Shown piece by piece: positions 22,640 to 35,350 of a DNA stretch of 64,000 nt. The stretch is from Channallabes apus (taxonomy: Eukaryota > Chordata > Actinopteri > Siluriformes > Clariidae). The position numbers were made by a program, and so were the translations under genes. Position 1 is the stretch's first letter. Every line of letters starts with the position of its first letter. The stretch is from the NCBI GenBank assembly GCA_030522415.1, contig CM060121.1, forward strand, positions 10,121,976-10,185,975. Reading direction: 5' to 3'. A model generated the notes under the pieces. The model searched no databases. It was not told where the DNA came from and saw only the letters and a list, made by a program, of their open reading frames with translations.

Positions 22640-22870
22640 TCAGGCCAGAAGGTGGCATACTCCCTATATGGGCTGGCAACGTCTCACAGGTTTCAAGCAC
22701 AGACACCTGGGGTCATACACTATGGACAATTTGGAAATGCTGGAGAGCTACAGTAGACCACATGTCTTTGGACTTAGGAAGGAACTCCATTGCCGAATGG
22801 AAACCCACCAAGCACAAGGACGTACATACAAACTCCATTCACACAGTCCAGAGGTGTGATTCAAACCCCC
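22640..22870 (-). repeat. V-SINE-type SINE fragment
   Basis: Reverse-strand SINE core: CTATGGACAATTTGGAAA, CACATGTCTTTGGACT, GGAAACCCACCAAGCAC, ACAAACTCCATTC and a degraded B-box side. Strongly diverged. Confidence 0.7.
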
Positions 22871-24590
22871 ACCCAAGTTTGGGAAATATTTTTAAACTGA
22901 CTGGTATGCCAGTCCAATGACTTTCCTTTCCACCAATAGGCTTTGTTTATAATTGGTCATTTTAAATGTACTTTATTTATGTAATGTGTTGTGAGTAGTG
23001 TGTTTTGTGTGTCTCCTGGCCGTATACAGTTACATTATGAGATGATAAAACACTTTTCAACTAAATTTAATTGTTTATATTGTGTTTATAATATCACAGT
23101 GAAACCAGAGCCATAATACTTGGTTTAATGTAGTTTTCAAAAGTTCTTTTCAAACCAAAGACACACCCATACATAATAAACTCCTTATTTATGCATGTTT
23201 ATAGAGCAAGAGAAGTACAGTATGCGTCATGCAACAGTCTAATACGAGTAATAATTTGCATAAGTTGTGATAAGAAACTATAGTGGATGCTGTAGTACCA
23301 ATGAGACTTTAATTCCTCGTTCAAACTGGTTTGAAATCGAAACCCAGAAACCAATTCACTCAACCATTCATCATTCCCCTCTGCACTTTTACTTGACTGA
23401 CACTGATGTGTTCTGTCAAATAAAGACAAAGATGGTATCATACCTCTGGATAGTAATCTAATCTGACACTGTGCTTTGCTGGGCACATACTGTACAGTAG
23501 TCTACAAGTAACAAAGTGTCAAACTCAAATTAGATCAATATCAGTTTTTTTCTCAACGTCTCAGTGCCGGCCTGAGAAGGACAGGTTCATCCTGCTTTTG
23601 AGTTTTACTTCTTATGGTTTCTTTTTTTATTTCCTTAGCTTGGTCATTGGGAGCTAAAGATTTTATGCCTGAAAAGCTTTATACAGTATGCTCAAATGCC
23701 AATGGAACACACAGAAAATAAGCCAGGGTCAGATTTGAACTTGGGATCCTAAAGTAGTTAAGTGGCACAGTTACCTGCTGAAATAAAAATTTAGTTTAAT
23801 AGACGGCATACTGTACTATGTACGATGTATCAAGTATGACAGTACTATGTATTTTGTAGGTCATTATTATGCTATATCACATGGAGTGAGCATATATTAA
23901 AGAGGAAGCCATTTAGGATTCAGCAGTGTGAAAGGAGTGCAAGAATAGCTGGACCTAAATCTGGTGACAATTCTAGAGGAAATAAATAAAAAGTCATTTT
24001 AAATCATTAATATTGCTACCTTGTGATATTTATACTTCACCAAAGTGCCAGTTTTACCTTCTGTTTTTTTCTTATCTTAAACATACTCAGTACTAAGTAA
24101 TACAAACAATGGAAAAATTGATTTCAGTAAAGGTACAGTATCAAGGAAACTCACAAGCCAGTAGTGCATGATTCACAATACGTCTGGCAAATCAAAAATG
24201 ATTATAAAAAATTATTCAGTTACTGTATATTGTATAATTTTTTGACTCCAAAATTGCGTTTTTTCCGAATTCTGCGAGCGAATTAGTCTGAATATCCACA
24301 TATTACACACACGTACACCAGTCTCAAACCACCATGAGCACAAATTCATCTTGAGAGTTTTCCATGTGTTAAAAGCTACAGTATGTGCGATTGTGTGCTT
24401 GCAACTGCTCACACTTTGAAGGTGAGTTTTGAGACTTTACAAGCATTTGAGGTGGTATAAAATTAGCAGTTTCTTTATAATCCTACAGGTGGGTATACTC
24501 AAAATTTTTCAAACATTGGCATCCTGTCTGATAAGAGTGCTAATTAATAAATAACATTTATGGTGGATGACTGATATTGTATGTTGCACA
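22871..24590. other. No recognisable gene
   Basis: About 1.7 kb of AT-rich DNA. A stretch near 23565-23700 faintly resembles a LINE 3' UTR, which is too weak to call. TACWGTA words are dense around 23210-23815. Confidence 0.45.
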
Positions 24591-24594
24591 ATCT

Positions 24595-24910
24595 AATATT
24601 TAATAGTGCTGCCTTTTGATTTGATTATGGCCGTATCAGCGTTTTCATAAACTTTTGGAATGTCACATTTATTCCCATCTAAAGTCAAATTAATTTCTCT
24701 CCAAGATCTTGTATTAATGATGGAAGAGTCAGACCACTGCAAACTCTTCCCCACCCCATCCCAAAGATTCTCAATGCGGTTCTCAAGGTCTGGACTATTT
24801 GGTGAAAATGATGTCCCATGTTCCCTGAACAACTCTTTCACAATTTGCGCCGAATGAATCCTGGCATTGCCATCTTGGAGTCTACCCATGCCATCGAGGA
24901 AGGAAAAAAA
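24595..24910 (-). pseudogene. Tc1-like transposase C-terminal fragment
   Basis: The minus-strand frame starting upstream of 24910 reads QDGNARIHSAQIVKELFREH, then SPNSPDLENRIENLWDGVGK and a final WREINLTL block. This corresponds to the end of a Tc1 DD34E transposase, including the second Asp region (QDNARIHSA) and the SPDLNPIENLWD motif with its catalytic Glu. An extra Gly in the first motif and an altered second motif mark decay. The N-terminal DNA-binding part is absent. Confidence 0.75.
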
Positions 24911-26005
24911 TATACATTGATGAAAACCTGTACATTGATAATAAACCATATTAATCACTGCAGTAATAATCCAATGAAAGACTCCTAGCTATCTGCTTAG
25001 ACTTTTTTGGCAATGGAGTGTACTATGCAGAAAATCATTTGTAATGTCACAAGTAGGTATGTTTCTAAGATCTGATGAAGCCTCTGCCTTTTTGGAAGGG
25101 TCAAAGAAAACACAAGCTGAACAGGCCCCTGAGCTCAAATGATATTGAAAAGAAAAACATAAAATAGAAAGCATGGATAATAAACAAAAGCAGAGAAGAG
25201 ACATCTCTGTAGAGACAAGAAAATCCTATTTCCCTTCAATAGACAGAGCAACTATACAGGAAACACCTTATTTTTATTGTTTCATTTGGGATGAGTAGCT
25301 TTGTGATGCTGGTGTTCTTGAGCACAGGGGTTTTGTTTAAGGATTTCATTATACTTTCAGCAAGAATGGAGTAGCTTCATATATGGAACTAAGTGACAAA
25401 GATACTAGGTACTTTTATTAACTGTATGGTTATTTGAGGTATGCCTCTTGGGTTCCCATTTATTACAGAAAATATAAAACAAATATGTACTTTTCCAAGG
25501 GTAAAAATATATACATTAGGAAAACTGCAATAAACATCCAACATTACTTAGGTTATGCCCAATTTTTGCCATTTTTTGCATCCTGCTTTCTTGGTTTCAA
25601 AATAATGGATAAAAACTCATAATAGTTCAGTCAATCATAACCAATAACAAAAGTTAAACAACTTTTCTATGTATTTGAAAATCTAAATATATATATATTT
25701 TAAAATGGACTTGGATATGTATTTTTATAATACATCAATATTACCAATTTCTGTAACAGTTCTCTGTCAGTTTTTAATTTTTACATTTTATCCATAGCAG
25801 CTCATTGTCAATGAGTATATCGAATTGACTGTCAACCATGTTGTGTAACGCTGCATCCAGTGGGTGAAAGTTTGGGCATTGGCTGGGTATCAAACCACAG
25901 GCCATCTCACCTTCTTACATTTATACCTTTTCACGGTGAAGTACTTGCTGGTTCTTATATGGCCACATTCAAGAAACATGACATGGAATCTGCCTACAGG
26001 ACCAT
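24911..26005. other. No recognisable gene or element
   Basis: AT-rich DNA with weak open frames only. Confidence 0.5.
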
Positions 26006-26010
26006 GAAAT

Positions 26011-26996
26011 TGTCACGTTCTGCTATGATGTTGGCCTGTGGGCTTGGTGTTGAGGCATAAATGCAGAGGGGATGCAGTAAAACAGAGTCTTTAATAATGA
26101 TAATCAAACAAACAAAAAGCAAACATGAACACAACATGAACTAAGGAGGTTGGCTAAAAACTTGGGAGCATAATGTAAACAGAACTCAAACACTTAGACA
26201 TAAGACTAGGGATTACATACAGTGATACACAATGCAGACATGGGATACAAACTGGACAAGACAAGACATACTAAACAGCCTAGAGGACTAAACACAAGGG
26301 ACTATACATGCAAGGGATAAACAAACACGAGACAGGCTTGGCTAGGTCTACTGGCTGAGCTGCACATTAGCTGCTAAGCTAGCTCATAGCTAATCAGACT
26401 AATGGCTACACAGGCCAGTAGCCTGAGACCCAAGGGAATGAACAGACAAGGTACACAGCAGACTAGGCATGAAACAGACTAAGAACTCTAAAGGTTAGTG
26501 GCTAAAGATGTTAGTACCTAAACAGACTAAGAGCTAAGCAGACAAGGAGACTAGACAGACTCAAAGACTAGACAGACTAAGATCTAAACATGTTAGCATC
26601 ACCCTCATTAGTATTTAAACAGACTACTAGCTAAACATGCAATGGGGGTTACTTACACAAAAGAGTAAACACAAAGGGCTAATTCTCCTAGAGGCTAATC
26701 CTGCTAGGAGACACAAAGACAAGGACATCTCAAAAACAAACTTAACTTAGTGCTCCTGAAACCAAAGGCCAACTGTAATCAAACCAAACTAAAACAGAAC
26801 AAAACAAAACCCACATAACAGAAATTAATGCTCGACCCAGTTTCCCAGAACAAACAGGTATTTATAACAGTGCTAATGACCCTCCTCAGTTCAGGTGAGC
26901 ATCCACGGCACCTGACCGAGGAGGCTTCTGGGAAACTGAGTCTAGGAACAAAAACTACAAACTAAAAACACTGCCCTCTAGTGGGCAACCCTCACA
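26011..26996 (-). mobile_element. Solo LTR, family S, minus strand (986 bp)
   Basis: Read on the minus strand it begins TGTGAGGGTTG and ends ACGTGACA. It is flanked by a perfect 5-bp duplication GAAAT (26006-26010 and 26997-27001). The same ~1-kb sequence occurs in plus orientation at 40530-41521. With no internal gag/pol, it is a solo LTR left by LTR-LTR recombination. It is rich in CTAG-containing words (TTAGCTAG, TCTAGTC). Which internal region belongs to it cannot be told from this window. Confidence 0.92.
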
Positions 26997-27026
26997 GAAA
27001 TGTCACTTTGCTGACTGAGAACAATT

Positions 27027-27460
27027 CAGTCAGCCATAACATTATGACCACCCACATAATATTGAGTAGGTCCCCCTCTTTGCAACCAAAACAGTGATGA
27101 CAGTATGACCTGTACTGTATATTCTGACATCTTTCTATCAGAACCAGTATTAACCTTTTCAGTGATTTGATCTACACTAGCGCTTCTATTGAATTGGACT
27201 ACACGGGCAAGCCTTTGCTACGGTACCCATGTGCATCAGTGAGCTTTGACTGCACATGACCCTAGCCATTACAATTTGGCCCATGTCACAGAAGCTTACA
27301 GTACTATATCTTGTTACAGTCCTGCCTGGAAAAAGTGGGATATATTAGTAATTTTGTCCCTGATATTTTGTCCCTGAAGTTGATGTGTTAGAAAAGAAAA
27401 ATGGGCAAGTGTGAGGATTTGATCGATTTTGACAAGGACAAAAGTCTTAAAGGTCAATTA
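27027..27460 (-). pseudogene. Second Tc1-like family, internally deleted
   Basis: The plus strand opens GTCAGCCATAACATTATGACC. It later carries TTCTGACATCTTTCTATCAG, ACACGGGCAAGCCTT and, near 27409, AATGGGCAAGTGTGAGGATT. These are reverse-strand pieces of a known fish Tc1-like family whose middle part is missing here. It abuts the solo LTR flank on the left and another Tc1-like copy on the right. Confidence 0.65.
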
Positions 27461-27977
27461 CAAGCTAAATACATTTAAGCAGATTTAGTCAAGATGATTT
27501 GCTGACATTCAAACAGAGCATCAGAAAGGGGATTAATGTGATCTACTGACGATTCTCCATGAGTCATATTTTGAGTTTAGAGTTAATAGTCTGAAAAAAG
27601 AGAAAATATTCAGTGAGTGGCAGTTGTCTGGGTTAAAATGACATGTTGTGCCAGAGGTCAGTGGAGACCAGTCAGACTGGTTCAAGTTGACAGAAGGGCA
27701 ACAGTAACTCAAATACAGTGGAACCTCAGAATACGAGCATAATTCGTTCCGGAAGTGGGCTCGTATTCCAAAACTCGTAAACCAAATGTAATTTTCCCAT
27801 AGGAAATAATAGAAAATTTATTTATCTAATTATTCGTTCTACAGCCCAAAAATGAACATAAAAATAATTAACACAAAATATAAAGTAAAAATAAAACAAA
27901 TTACCCTACTCTTTACCTTTAAAAAACATAAAAAATAAATCCAGACAGATAAGTGTTTCCGTTTGTGCATGCAGGCG

Positions 27978-27980
27978 CTC

Positions 27981-28013
<33 letters not shown>

Positions 28014-28020
28014 AATGTGT

Positions 28021-28087
<67 letters not shown>
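27978..28087. repeat. (TG)n then (CA)n microsatellites
   Basis: A TG tract near 27979-28005 is followed by a CA tract at 28024-28087, so the two together can pair as an inverted repeat. Open frames of repeated Cys-Val or His-Thr here are artefacts of the repeat. Confidence 0.9.
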
Positions 28088-28088
<1 letters not shown>

Positions 28089-28267
28089 TAACGGAGAGAC
28101 CGTTTAAAAATTAACCGTTTAAAAATTAGCAAGGAACATTGCTAGTCACACTCGCGTGAGCGCATGCTAACGGAATCACTGCTGTAAAGTAACACAACAA
28201 CAAAAACAAATTAACCAGCACCTTACTTTTGAAAAGAATCACGACAGAGCAGTTTCAGTGTAAGGCA

Positions 28268-28390
28268 GAGAGTGTGTGTGTTTGTTTGAGAACCTGAGAG
28301 GAGGGGGGCTGTAAAGCTGAGAGAGAGAGAGAAAGCTCTCACACACAACTTTACAGCCCCCCTCCTCTCAGGTTCCCAAGCAAACACACA
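28268..28390. repeat. Long imperfect palindrome (hairpin)
   Basis: The left arm (about 28272-28318: GTGTGTGTTTGTTTGAGAAC, then GAGGAGGGGGGCTGTAAAG) is mirrored by a right arm (about 28347-28390: CTTTACAGCCCCCCTCCTC, GGTTCCCAAGCAAACACACA). The loop is a GA-rich spacer of some 25-30 bases. Confidence 0.85.
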
Positions 28391-29675
28391 CACTTATTGC
28401 CTTACACATAAACTCTGCAAGCACTAAGACCCAGCAGAGGAGACGATGGCAGAGAGTGTATGTGTGTGTTTGTGTGCGTGTGTGTGTATGTATTAACCCA
28501 GCAGGGGAGACGATTACCTACAATTTCGCAGCGCAAGAGAGAGAAAAACCGTTGGCTCAATTGTGATGATGTGACGTCGGTGTCAAAACAAGAAGCGCAT
28601 GCGTGATACATGATACTATGTGCTCGTAAACCAAGACAATGCTCGTTTTTCAAGTAAAAATTTATTAAAAATCTTTACTCGTCTTGCGGAACACTCGTAA
28701 ACCACCTTACTCGTAATCCGAGGTTCCACTGTAATCTCATATCTCATTCCACCTGAGATATGCCAAAAAGCATCTCAAACCTTGGAGCAGACGGACTACA
28801 GCAGCAGAAGACCATATTATGCTACTCTTGTCAGCTACAAACAGGAAACTAAGTTTACAATTTGCCTGGACTCACCAAAACAGGATAGTAAAAGAATGGA
28901 AAAACTTTGCCTGGTCTGAGGAGTCTTGATTTCTGTTTTGACATTCGGATGGTAGAGTCAGAATTTGGTTTAAATGACATGAAAGTATGAATTAAGCTTG
29001 CCTTGTATTAACAGGTCAGGCTGGTGGCTTTGGTGTAATAGTATTGGGTAAGGCTTGTACAGTGCACACTTTTGGCCCTTTAGTATGAGCATCGGTTAAA
29101 TGCCACAGGCTACCTAACTATCCTTGCTGACCATGTCGATCCCTTTATGTCCGCAGGATAATGAACCATATTAAAAAGCTATAATCATTTCAAATTGGTG
29201 AATGAGTCACTTTACTCAAATGTACAAATGTAGAGAACCTTTAGGATGTGATGGAAAGGAAGATTTGCAGGTGACAAATACAGTATGCAGCAACTGCATG
29301 ATGCTGTCATGTCAACATGGACCAAAATCTTTAAGAAATGTTTCCAGCACCTTGTGTAAGCCATGAAGCTCTAAGGCAGTTCTGATATTCTGCATACTGT
29401 AGCCCAGTGTCCAATGAGTGGCTGGTGAGTGTATGACTGTGTTTGTACACCAATGAGCAGTTTACTCAACTAGATGATTCAAACACTATTATCCAGAGCC
29501 TAGTAAAACATTCTGCACCACCTACTGTACCAAGTAGGCGAACCAGGGTTTTTGGCCTTCTTTTGTTTCACTATATTGTATATCTTTTCTTAATATCTAT
29601 TTTTTATTAGCATCCAAGAACACGGACTCTCCAACAGCCATAGAAACTCTTTTTTTTTTTTTTCTAGAAATCATT

Positions 29676-29975
29676 AAATGTTGGCATGGCGGCTTTGTGG
29701 TTAACAGTGTCACCTTGCATCTCCAGGGTCAAGAGTTTCATTCCCGCTTCTATTCTGTAGGCATTGATTTTGCATGTTCTCCCCGTGGTTGGTGGGTTTC
29801 CTCTGGGTACTCCGGTTTCCTCCCACAGTCCAAAACATGCAGATTAGGCTAATTGGTGTTCCTAAAATGCCTGTAGTGTGTGAATGAGTGTGTGTGCCTT
29901 GTGATAGATTGGCACCCTATCCAGAGTGCCTCTGCGACCCTGTATACAGGATGAAACAGTATAGACGATGAGTGA
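29676..29975 (+). repeat. V-SINE-type SINE, near full length
   Basis: Head GGCGGCTTTGTGGTTAACAG, core TTTGCATGTTCTCCCCGTGG and TTTCCTCCCACAGTCC, tail AACAGTATAGACGATGAGTG. The B-box is mutated. The target flank was not resolved. Confidence 0.85.
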
Positions 29976-32199
29976 GTGAGAATTACAGTATGAATGGCAC
30001 TGAGCCTTTAATGCTGAACCACTATGGCTATAAGCTTACGCACTTTCAGAGCCTAATTAACAGGTGGAAGAAAAATGAGCAAGTAGGTGGAGATTGTTGC
30101 CTTGCAGATTACATTAATATAGCAGAGTCAGCATCTGAGTTCATCTCTCTCTCTCATGCACACAGACAGACCCATTAAAGGCATCAAGAATACAGTATAA
30201 ATAGGCTTGCCTTCATTCATGCTGTTTTTAGTTCATTAATAATGAATGCCTTTATTATTAGACAGAGACAAGTTAATCTCGTTTCTACTCTAAGGGTTTT
30301 GTTCTTTAACCTCTCAGAGACACAGCTGAAGATTTATGTGGAGTTTAGTTATATTCAAAGCTGGTGTAGCATGACACCTGCTGGACTGTAGCAATAGAAA
30401 GCAAAAAAAAAACTACATCACTCTATTTCACATCCCAATCCGTGTTCATAAAGTAACCAAGAAGAAAAAGAACTGATTATTCCATTAGACATGGCTCTGC
30501 CCATCCAATACCATCCAAAATCAACCTAGATAATGGAAATACTTAAAATAGCCCAGGATAATAGCTCAGCTGAAACCCCATTACCCTTTATTTCTCTGAA
30601 GTTTCCAGCTCTTCCTTTCTTCAAAATCTTTTGTTTAGCATAAGATAGATGGAACTTTTCTTTTGGTTTAAATACTTCATAGTGAAATTGTTCATATTTC
30701 ATGGAAAGTCCAGCTGTCAGTCAAGTTTAGTGTATGGGAGCGATTATTCAGGAGTTTCAGAAGAATGTCTTTTATTTACTGAAGGATATTACACTGGGGT
30801 AACTCTGAACCAAACATTATCTGTTGTGGGCCAATATTATCGGCATATTTGTATAAATTCTGAGTAAAATAGAGAATATGGAGACCGGGTGTAAGTCATG
30901 CAGGCAATGTAATAACATATAACCTATGATTGGTAACTGTATACAATGGGACAACTCTCATTAAAAAATAAAACCATAAGAAAAACACATACTACTTATT
31001 CACTGTCTTCTCTATTTTAATGCACTTTAACAGAGAAATATCAAGTTCCCGTACAGTAGCATGCTCTAAATCGATAAGTGTGGGTGTGAGAAACACACAA
31101 AATAAATCGAACAGAATGATCTGTGTGTGATTAAAGTGTCACCTTATATGCCTCGAAATACTGTAAGTAAGAAAAATAATAAATCAGTTTGACCACAAAA
31201 TATAGGAGTGAATATGGAACAACCAGAATTCTGCAACTCATCAGACAAGCTGAGATTCATGGAAAAATTACAACTAGAGGAAACCTGTAAGCTGCCAAGA
31301 GGCATGTTGGAGACTCAGCCATCACCTAATTAATAATAATAAAAAAAGGTTTGATTAGATTCTGGTCTTGGCACAGAGAGCTTTGTTTGGTGGAAACCCA
31401 ACACTGCTCATCAAGTGAAACATGATGATCACAGTATAATGGAGCACTTTTTATCCGTAGGAAACAAGTGTCTTTTTAATTAATTTTCACATTTTGTTGA
31501 TGTTTCTTACCCGCAAGCAGGTGTTATAAACTTCAGCTCAGAAAAGATAAGCATGTCATGCATGAACATGCATTTAAACTCTATTAAACCTTTGTTGGGA
31601 AACAGTCAAAAATGATGGCGCTCCTCACAGGGGCACTTAATTTTAAAACAAGAAAATTATTATCTAGTCTCGTAGTCATGGTTTAGTTATATCTCTGGAC
31701 TAATGCATCATAGAACACTGACTGTTGATTATGCAGCTGGACTTCAATGAAGTCGGAAAGTGCTGCAGTAAATCAGCACTGGAGATTGCACTGTGTAGTC
31801 CGTATGGATGTGTATATCTGAGGAGGAGTCAGGTTTAACCCTTTAAGACCTGCCATTTAGAAATTCCACCGTATGTATACTATTTTAAAATGCTCTAGTG
31901 TCAGTGTTTTAGAGCATTTTCATAGGCCATAAATAAATACAATCCCATGGTGCAATACGTCTTTTTTGAATATAATTCTCAAGGCTATAGATTAAAAAAA
32001 AAAAAAACTTGTTAAAAACTTACAGAAGATACTTTAAAACACTGCAAAAACTTTTTTTGGTCCATAAATAAATTAGTTGGTAAGGTATACTTATTTTTAT
32101 AAACAGTGCGTTATGTGCATTAGGTCACCAGTAAACAAGCAAACACAAACAATGATGTGGTGAAATTTCCAAAACTCCATGTTAAGATATTCTAAAAAA

Positions 32200-32256
<57 letters not shown>

Positions 32257-32650
32257 TTATGATGGCTAAACTAAGAGGAAGGCACAACTTTACACAACAT
32301 GTGAGCACAGGCAATCTGGAGCAGATGAGCAGATGGAGGATCTGTCATTCCCCTTAGTGAATAGTATTTAGTTATTTAATATTTAGAACTACAGTAATAG
32401 TTCATTTTATGCACAAAAGTGTAAGCATATGTGAGAAAAAAAAAAGCAAAGAGATAAAGAAATGAGAGAGCAAGCAAGACTGTAGTGGTAAAGAGTGCAA
32501 AGAATAGTAGCTAACATGGCACCATACAAATTAATCTTACATACTAAAGCACAAGAAGCCAAATGTCACGTGCTTGTGGCATGACCCATGATGACGTATA
32601 CGTTCAGGCTTCAGGACCAGCTCTGAACGGAGGCACTAAGGGAGCAAGTA
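29976..32650. other. No recognisable gene or element
   Basis: About 2.7 kb of AT-rich DNA. An A-run at 32193-32217 leads into (TA)n at 32217-32253. Weak open frames (up to 72 codons) lack domains. Confidence 0.5.
32217..32253 (+). repeat. (AT)n microsatellite after poly-A
   Basis: About 18 AT units following a ~23-base A-run. Confidence 0.9.
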
Positions 32651-32654
32651 TATT

Positions 32655-32970
32655 TTTAGAGTGATTAGCACTGTCACCTTACACCTCCAGGGCTCGGGGT
32701 TGAAATCTGTGAATGTGCTCCCCTTGCTCGGTGGGTTTCCGCTGGGTAAGACGTTTTTTTTTCCAACAGTCCAAAGACATGCCGTGCAGGTTGCCTAGTG
32801 TTTCCAAATCTCTCCCCAGTGTATAAATAACTGTGCGAGTGTGTGTGTTTGTGTGTATGATGCATTGGCACCCCTTCCAGGATGGACTCAGCGTAGTACC
32901 CCTGGGATACGCTCTAGGCCCCCTGCAATTACAAACATGATAAGTGGTACAGATCATGGATGGATAGAAG
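32655..32970 (+). repeat. V-SINE-type SINE, diverged
   Basis: Head GTGATTAGCACTGTCACC and B-box side GGGGTTGAAATC, then core GGTGGGTTTCCGCTGGGTA and AACAGTCCAAAGACATGC. The tail is ATAAGTGGTACAGATC with a GGATGGATAG end. About 30 bp of the GCATGGAGTTTGCATGTTC core is missing. Confidence 0.75.
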
Positions 32971-33754
32971 AAGGCAATAAGGATGAAAATGTTATGAAGA
33001 TAATGTTCAATACACTATAAGCTCACATGAGCCAGAGTACAGTAACTGAAGTGTCAAAGCAAACATCCCTGACTTATGACGTATATTAGCATATGCTAAT
33101 GTGAACATACATCCACAACAGTTCAGCATCACTACAAATGCAAAATGGATAAAACATATCCATTTTCCATATCCATGACATATTAGTATAATTATTATTT
33201 ATTAGCAGCGAAATCATCTCAAGTGAAAACGAGGGAAAATCCTGTCTTGTTCTAATATGATCAGTTTGCCCCCTCGTGCCAGTCTATGACAAAATCGCAT
33301 GCCTTTTCATAAAAAAACTATTAAATGTGTCTCCATTTTTCTCATGCCAGACATAAGCACAAATCTAGTGCTATGCAAGACTGCATTGGGCCCTGAGATC
33401 CCCGCCTCCTGAATTTAACTGATTTCACAGCTGCCCCCTAATCAAGACAGGGCTGATTTGCATTTGCTGAAAGCTGGCATCCTACCACTGCATGTCTGAT
33501 TGGTTGGCACCAAGCCAGCAGACAGAGAGCAAGGAGGAACCGTAAAAACAGAGCGGAGGGGGAGGGAAAGAGGAGAAAACGAAATATCAGATGATTTTTT
33601 TTAACCACTAAACAAATACAGAACACTATTCATATTTAGCACACTCTACTAAATCTCTACTTCCAATCTCCACTACCAATTCTCCAAAACAGGTGTATGT
33701 ACAGTAGTGCAGAATTGTATGTTTATTGGTAAGATGGAGCTTGAAATGGCATTG
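32971..33754. other. No recognisable feature
   Basis: No gene or repeat recognised. Confidence 0.5.
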
Positions 33755-34432
33755 TAATTTCTACCTTAATGGTATGCAAGCACTAGTGAAATGTTGGGAT
33801 ACGTGTGCCAGCAAATTATATAGAGAAATAAAGGAAATTTTTACTCTCATAACTGTGTTCGGTTATTCTCCACAATCAAAAGTCCTGGTTTGACTTGAAT
33901 TCCCCTTGTACTGTATCAAACAAACTAATAAACAATCCCACCTACATTCCTCCCAAAGAGGGAACTACAGTATAAAGCTGTGTGATGTAGAAGAGGTTAA
34001 GGGCTGTTGAAATTCATAAAGATAATGTACTGTAAAGATATTTACACATACATATATGCTTGACTTACAGAGCTCTGTCATAGAGTTCATTTCTCTATAT
34101 AAATAAAGCACTCATAAAATAAGCACTCTGTGACAAGATTGACAATGACAAGCTCTTTTAGTAGAAACAAATTAATTACTATGCAAAATTATAAATTTAT
34201 TACTATACATCACAGGATAAGCAGTTTCTCAAATAAAAAGCTGTTTTCTGAACAAATCTTTCATTTGGTTTATAATGATGCTTCAGTAATGGCTTCTATA
34301 AAACAGGCATATTCAATACCCCAGACTGGGCCTACTATCAGTTTTGTGTAATTTTACCTGTAACACAATCATGAATAAATGATGGACTCCTAAATTGTAG
34401 CACACCTTCAGTCATAAGCTGGAAACCACCAT
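33755..34432 (+). repeat. Copy A of an unassigned direct repeat (copy B at 42.7 kb)
   Basis: Shared blocks in the same order in both copies: GAAATGTTGGGATA, CTGTGTTCGGTT, GGTTTGACTTGAAT, GGCTGTTGAAATTC, ACAGAGCTCTGTCA, GATGCTTCAGTAATGGCTTC, CCTAAATTGTAGCACAC and a final AGTCATAAGCT-GGAAACCACCAT. No open frame, LTR or terminal inverted repeat was seen. Confidence 0.85.
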
Positions 34433-34968
34433 ATTGGCCAAAATGGAGCTTGAAGTATAGGCAGATCTGAGCCGCTCTCACTGACATAGGAACAATATTT
34501 TTAATACACACATCAGTACTTCTTACGTTTTAGGTTTGTAATGGTAGTACTGTATGTGAAAGGTGTGCAGTTTACTCCAAGTGGCATGTACAGTAGCATT
34601 CAAGATGATTTCCCTTTTAACTCCCTTGTTTTAGGTGTTAAACATGAACATCCTGAATATTCCTTAACTGGACAAGAAAAATATCTATAATATTTATTGG
34701 CCTACTCTTAACTTTGATTATTATTTGATTATTATTAATAGCCAGGGCATTGTCACAACATTTGTTTCTGTTCAAAGACTTTCAACAAGGTCAAGGGCCA
34801 GACTCTGCGGTGGCTAGTTCATTTGTGAAAATGTTTTTTTGATTAATCTTGGCATAGTAAAATATTCCTGTGCCATCAGGGAGTAAAAAAGACCTTAATG
34901 AGATAACATGGTCATTTGTACATTTATGTCATCAACTGACTTTTTGGCATTTTATTACCGTACAGTAA
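34433..34968. other. No recognisable feature
   Basis: AT-rich DNA up to the gypsy-2 target duplication. Confidence 0.5.
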
Positions 34969-34973
34969 ATAAC

Positions 34974-35349
34974 TGTCACACACACACGTTTTGCGGCCGG
35001 CACTAGGACCCGGAAGTAGGACGGTCGCTAAACAGGAAGCATAAAAGGAGCCAAGATGGCGCTTCACTTCACTCTGTCATTGAGTTTTGCCCATGTCGGT
35101 TCGGATCGTCTCCTTGCCATTTCGTGAGTACTCACTTTCTTGGGTTATCTTTCTGATTCGAGTGTGTGTTTTTAGGTCGCGGGTTAAATTTGTGTTTTTC
35201 CCTTGCTCCCCTTCTGATAGAGTCCTTAGATTAAATCGCGTGGTTATCCTGCCTACTCGCGTGCTTCCGCGTTTGGGTTTACCATCCACGCTACAAAGGG
35301 CTAACCGCTAGTGTGCTAATCTTCTGGTCATCCCAGTTAGTTCGTGACA
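34974..35349 (+). repeat. 5' LTR of gypsy-2 (376 bp)
   Basis: Begins TGTCACACACACACG and ends GTTCGTGACA. Compared with the 3' LTR it differs at four substitutions and no indels. With transcription from about 35071, U3 is only ~97 bp. Confidence 0.95.
35040..35081 (+). promoter_or_regulatory. Predicted gypsy-2 core promoter
   Basis: CATAAAAGG at 35040-35048 is a TATA box. AAGATGGCG at 35053-35061 matches the YY1 motif. About 30 bp after the TATA box, ACTCTGTCATT (35071-35081) can pair at 10 of 11 positions with the PBS, marking the likely transcript start. The same arrangement is repeated in the 3' LTR. Confidence 0.6.
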
Positions 35350-35350
35350 G

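Larger units (their letters stand above)
27716..28731. mobile_element. TA-flanked TIR transposon, non-autonomous (1016 bp)
   Basis: The ends read CAGTGGAACCTC inward on both sides, continuing similarly for about 24 bp (CAGAATACGAG against CGGATTACGAG). They are flanked by TA on each side (27714-27715, 28732-28733). A TA duplication and this end sequence fit the Tc1/mariner superfamily, possibly pogo/Tigger-like. No transposase frame is present. The interior holds a (TG)n/(CA)n block and a long hairpin. Confidence 0.85.
27490..29430 (+). pseudogene. Tc1-like transposase pseudogene, split by a TIR element
   Basis: The pieces at 27530-27713 and 28734-29400 form one decayed Tc1-like transposase. 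Nucleotide blocks include AAAGAGAAAATATTCAGTGAG, GACAGAAGGGCAACAGTAAC, TACAGCAGCAGAAGACC, GACATTCGGATGGTAGAGTC and CATGTCGATCCCTTTATG. The reading frame is broken by many indels. The gap between the two pieces is exactly the TA-flanked element at 27716-28731. Confidence 0.75.

Noticed and set aside
27839..28088. Open frames of Cys-Val or Val-Cys repeats
   Set aside because: Translation of a TG/CA microsatellite.
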